NCBI GenBank assembly: GCA_013396915.1
Contig: VWZL01002577.1
Location: forward strand, 835,828-899,827
Direction: 5' to 3'
Length of the DNA: 64,000 bases
Source: Stercorarius parasiticus
Taxonomy: Eukaryota; Chordata; Aves; Charadriiformes; Stercorariidae
The notes under the pieces are model-generated. The model made no database searches and was not told the DNA's origin. It was given only the letters and a program-made list of their open reading frames with translations. Below are positions 61,548 to 64,000 of this stretch, in pieces. Position numbers and translations under genes: made by a program. Position 1 is the first letter of the stretch. Each line of letters opens with the position of its first letter.

Positions 61548-63247
61548 AGAATAACTGTTCCCGTTTCACAGTTTTCAAGAACTCTATTTGCTTTTTCTTT
61601 TTCTGTTAACCGATGGTAAGGGCTTTTATTTCAGTTAAAGGCTCTGCAAAAGAGCTTCTAGTCCTCTGGGGATCTAATAGAGCAGCTGCTGTCACTGTGT
61701 GAGGAAACAATGCACAGGTGACGGGAGTGTTTTTCAGCTGGCAATTTAGAAGCAAATACAGCCAGCTCCCAAGAGGAATAAAGAGCATTAGAGATTTTCT
61801 TTTTTATTCTTGTTTCTCTTGCTTTCAGAAGCGATGCTACAGAAAAGGCTGCACACAAACGGAACTTCTGTAAAGGATTCTGGTGTTCCTCCTATTTCCC
61901 CTCTTTTTAGTAAATGGTTTCCATGCATGAGGTGACATTAGCTGCATTTTAGTAGGCTACAGCCTCACAAAAATTTCCACTAGTATGGAGGCCAGCAGGT
62001 GGTGGTGAGCTCAATCTAAAGGTCCCATCTCTGTTTAACAGAGCCTACATTTTTTGTACTTTAGAGCACTTGCTGGCTTATTCGAACATCCAGTTAAACA
62101 CTGAAAAAGGGGAGGAAGGGGGCAACTGTAAGATACAAGTGTGACTGTTACTTAATTGCATTTCCTATAGATGAAATCGCTAAAATTAAAAAAAAATATC
62201 AGCATAGCCAACGTTAACATCCTGAATAACCTCAGCTTATGTGGGTTACCAACTAAACATAATAGCAAAACACGCTCAGACTAGGGAAGGAGGCTTTATC
62301 TCCTTCACAGCATGTCTCTATTTAATTCTAGTGTAGAAAAACTAACACTTCTCAGTGTCTTAGAAGTCAATCAGTAATGCCACTTCCAATTTCAGATCCT
62401 GGATGAAATCTTATCACTAGAAAAATTATTTTCCATGTTACTGTCATCTTAGAAAGTATGAAATCGATGCCAAGATTTAATAAGTGGATATTTATTAGTT
62501 TGTGTCCATTCCTCATTCTACAGAAATTCCATTATTTCTTTTTTGATCCTCTGTGAATAATTCTGTTCTTGTCCCGTGTAAAGTAGTGCAGAATGATATC
62601 AGCTTGAACAAAGTATTTAAGTGTACTTGAAGGCCCACTGAAATCAGTAACTGCTCAGGAAAACGCCTTCGGACTTAAAATGAACCTTTTTCACATTCAG
62701 TTCTACTCTTTTTGGTTTTAGTGAAGTTACCAAGGATATTCCAAGCATGGGGAACAAGGTGAAAGAAAGCCTGGAGTTAGGATAAGAAAGGGATGAAAGA
62801 GGAGTCAATTTCCATCAGTAGAGTAATGAAAATGGATAAAAGAGATTCCAAAGTGATGTATCTTTTATGTAAGTTGCAGAGGAATTAAACACATTACCAA
62901 TGAATTACATAGGATCTTCTTGTTCTGCCTGCTGGCTGCATCTTTTTTCTTCTTTTAAATATTCTGATTGTCTGGAATTTTCTGGATGAAAGCATAATAC
63001 TAAATTTAATATTATGTTCTAGCCTACTTTTGGCAATCTACAAGAACCTTAGTCTTCAAGATAAATTTTTATTATAGCAGTAAAATTAGTGACGGTTTAG
63101 AGCTTATCACATAACTGAATTTCAACCTGTCAGGGACTTGTCTGTAAATACATATCTAACTGGTCTGAAAGCTTGTATATTTTTAGTGCATTGTAACCTG
63201 AATGGTTCCTTTAGAGGTGCCAGTAAAAACAAATAACTTGCTGATAT

Positions 63248-63269
63248 AGTTATATATGCATATATAACT
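63248..63269. repeat. Perfect 22-base palindrome
   Basis: The sequence from 63248 to 63269 is its own reverse complement, with centre TGCA and outer bases AGTT...AACT. Most of it is TA repeat. Confidence 0.92.
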
Positions 63270-63983
63270 TACTATCTTTTTCAGCTTAAGCATAATTTAA
63301 TAGATGAGACAAAAAAGTATAGTCTCACCTGGTCTGAACAGGTTCTACTACATTTGTATGACCTTTAGCTAACAAATAAGCATTCTTCCCTCAGTTTTCT
63401 TGCTTGTGGAATAACTATTAATTTTTAAATTTCTGTGGAAAGTACATAGAACTGTAATTAAAAATATCCTTTCTGTATTAGTGGAGAATGCTAGCTTTAC
63501 CAGCACCATAGCTGCTGCTAATTACTACTACACCTAAAACAGATTTTCAGTTAAACTTTAGAAAACTCATTCTGAAATTAATGCATTCGATAATAGCTCT
63601 CTGCCCAGGGCTACAGCCAGGAACTTGTAATTGTGAGACACAGATTTTCAATTATGAGTTGAAAAATATTTCCCGTTTTGACTACTATTTAATCAAGTTT
63701 AGTTTCTGGGTTTGAAAAAGTTTGGTTTGTGGTTAAAAAATGCCATAGTATGTACTACAGAGGTACGTCTTTCAACATTAAAAAATGCCTTTTGTTCCTC
63801 TTTGTTTATATAAATACCTGTCTAAGCATACATAGCAAATATACACAAATATACACAGATGATAAACAAATATCTCATTTTTCACAGTAGGTAACAGCTA
63901 CATGTTTGTATCTTTCTTCTTGAAATGCTGATTTTTGGCATTTCCACTGCACTATCTTTCTGCACGTCACGGAAAAGTGTGGA

Positions 63984-64000
63984 AATCATAGAATCATAGA
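63984..64000 (-). mobile_element. CR1 octamer tail cut by the window edge
   Basis: AATCATAGAATCATAGA is the start of a CR1 tail in the minus orientation. The rest of the element should lie beyond the window. Confidence 0.75.

Larger units (their letters stand above)
61151..63983. other. Unique non-coding DNA
   Basis: AT-rich DNA with a G-quadruplex motif (61508-61531), a 22-base palindrome (63248-63269) and a 10-base tandem repeat (63837-63856). No gene is supported. Confidence 0.5.

Noticed and set aside
1..64000. CRISPR arrays, tRNA, rRNA or bacterial operon features
   Set aside because: No regularly spaced repeats with unique spacers, no cloverleaf with conserved TTCGA-type loop, no ribosome-binding-site spacing. 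Base composition and CR1 content indicate a bird nuclear genome.

Overview
The window looks like non-coding DNA from a bird, either intergenic or inside a large intron. The main evidence is nine copies of the avian CR1 LINE family. They are recognised by their octamer tails (ATTCTATG-type repeats at the 3' end), the 3' motif around TTGGAAGGGACCT and its complement, and reverse-transcriptase remnants. There is also one retroviral-type LTR of a family I recall from bird genomes. No bacterial or plasmid features are present. The species and chromosome cannot be read from the sequence.

Layout. 1-5571 is unique AT-rich DNA. 5572-7190 is an old CR1 on the plus strand that includes most of a ruined reverse transcriptase. 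7191-12788 is unique DNA. 12789-13340 is a CR1 3' end on the minus strand. 13341-15256 is unique DNA with one exon-like minus-strand stretch. 15257-16145 is an LTR with a 102-base CR1 tail inserted in it. 16146-38559 is about 22 kb of mostly unique DNA, with a possible MIR remnant near 18.5 kb. 38560-39662 is a minus-strand CR1 with an internal deletion. 39663-43779 is unique. 43780-45080 is a well-preserved plus-strand CR1 interrupted by a 624-base assembly gap (44115-44738). 45081-56010 is unique, 56011-56697 is a minus-strand CR1, and short CR1 tails lie at 59511-59592 (minus), 61007-61150 (plus) and 63984-64000 (minus, running off the window). A relatively GC- and CpG-rich patch lies at about 58015-58680.

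No complete protein-coding gene, tRNA, rRNA or CRISPR array can be supported. Many open frames of 60-160 codons occur, but at this base composition a 64-kb window is expected to give several over 110 codons by chance. The longest ones are explained by CR1, by the LTR or by GC-rich sequence. Three open stretches bounded by plausible splice sites (13837-14203 minus, 43002-43181 plus, 45964-46156 plus) are recorded as low-confidence exon candidates with no recognised family.

I found no convincing new biological system. The most checkable observations are the nested CR1-in-LTR insertion with a likely LTR internal deletion, an internally deleted CR1, a CR1 assembly gap that seems too short, the exon-like stretches, a perfect 12-bp-arm inverted repeat, several G-quadruplex motifs and the CpG-rich patch.
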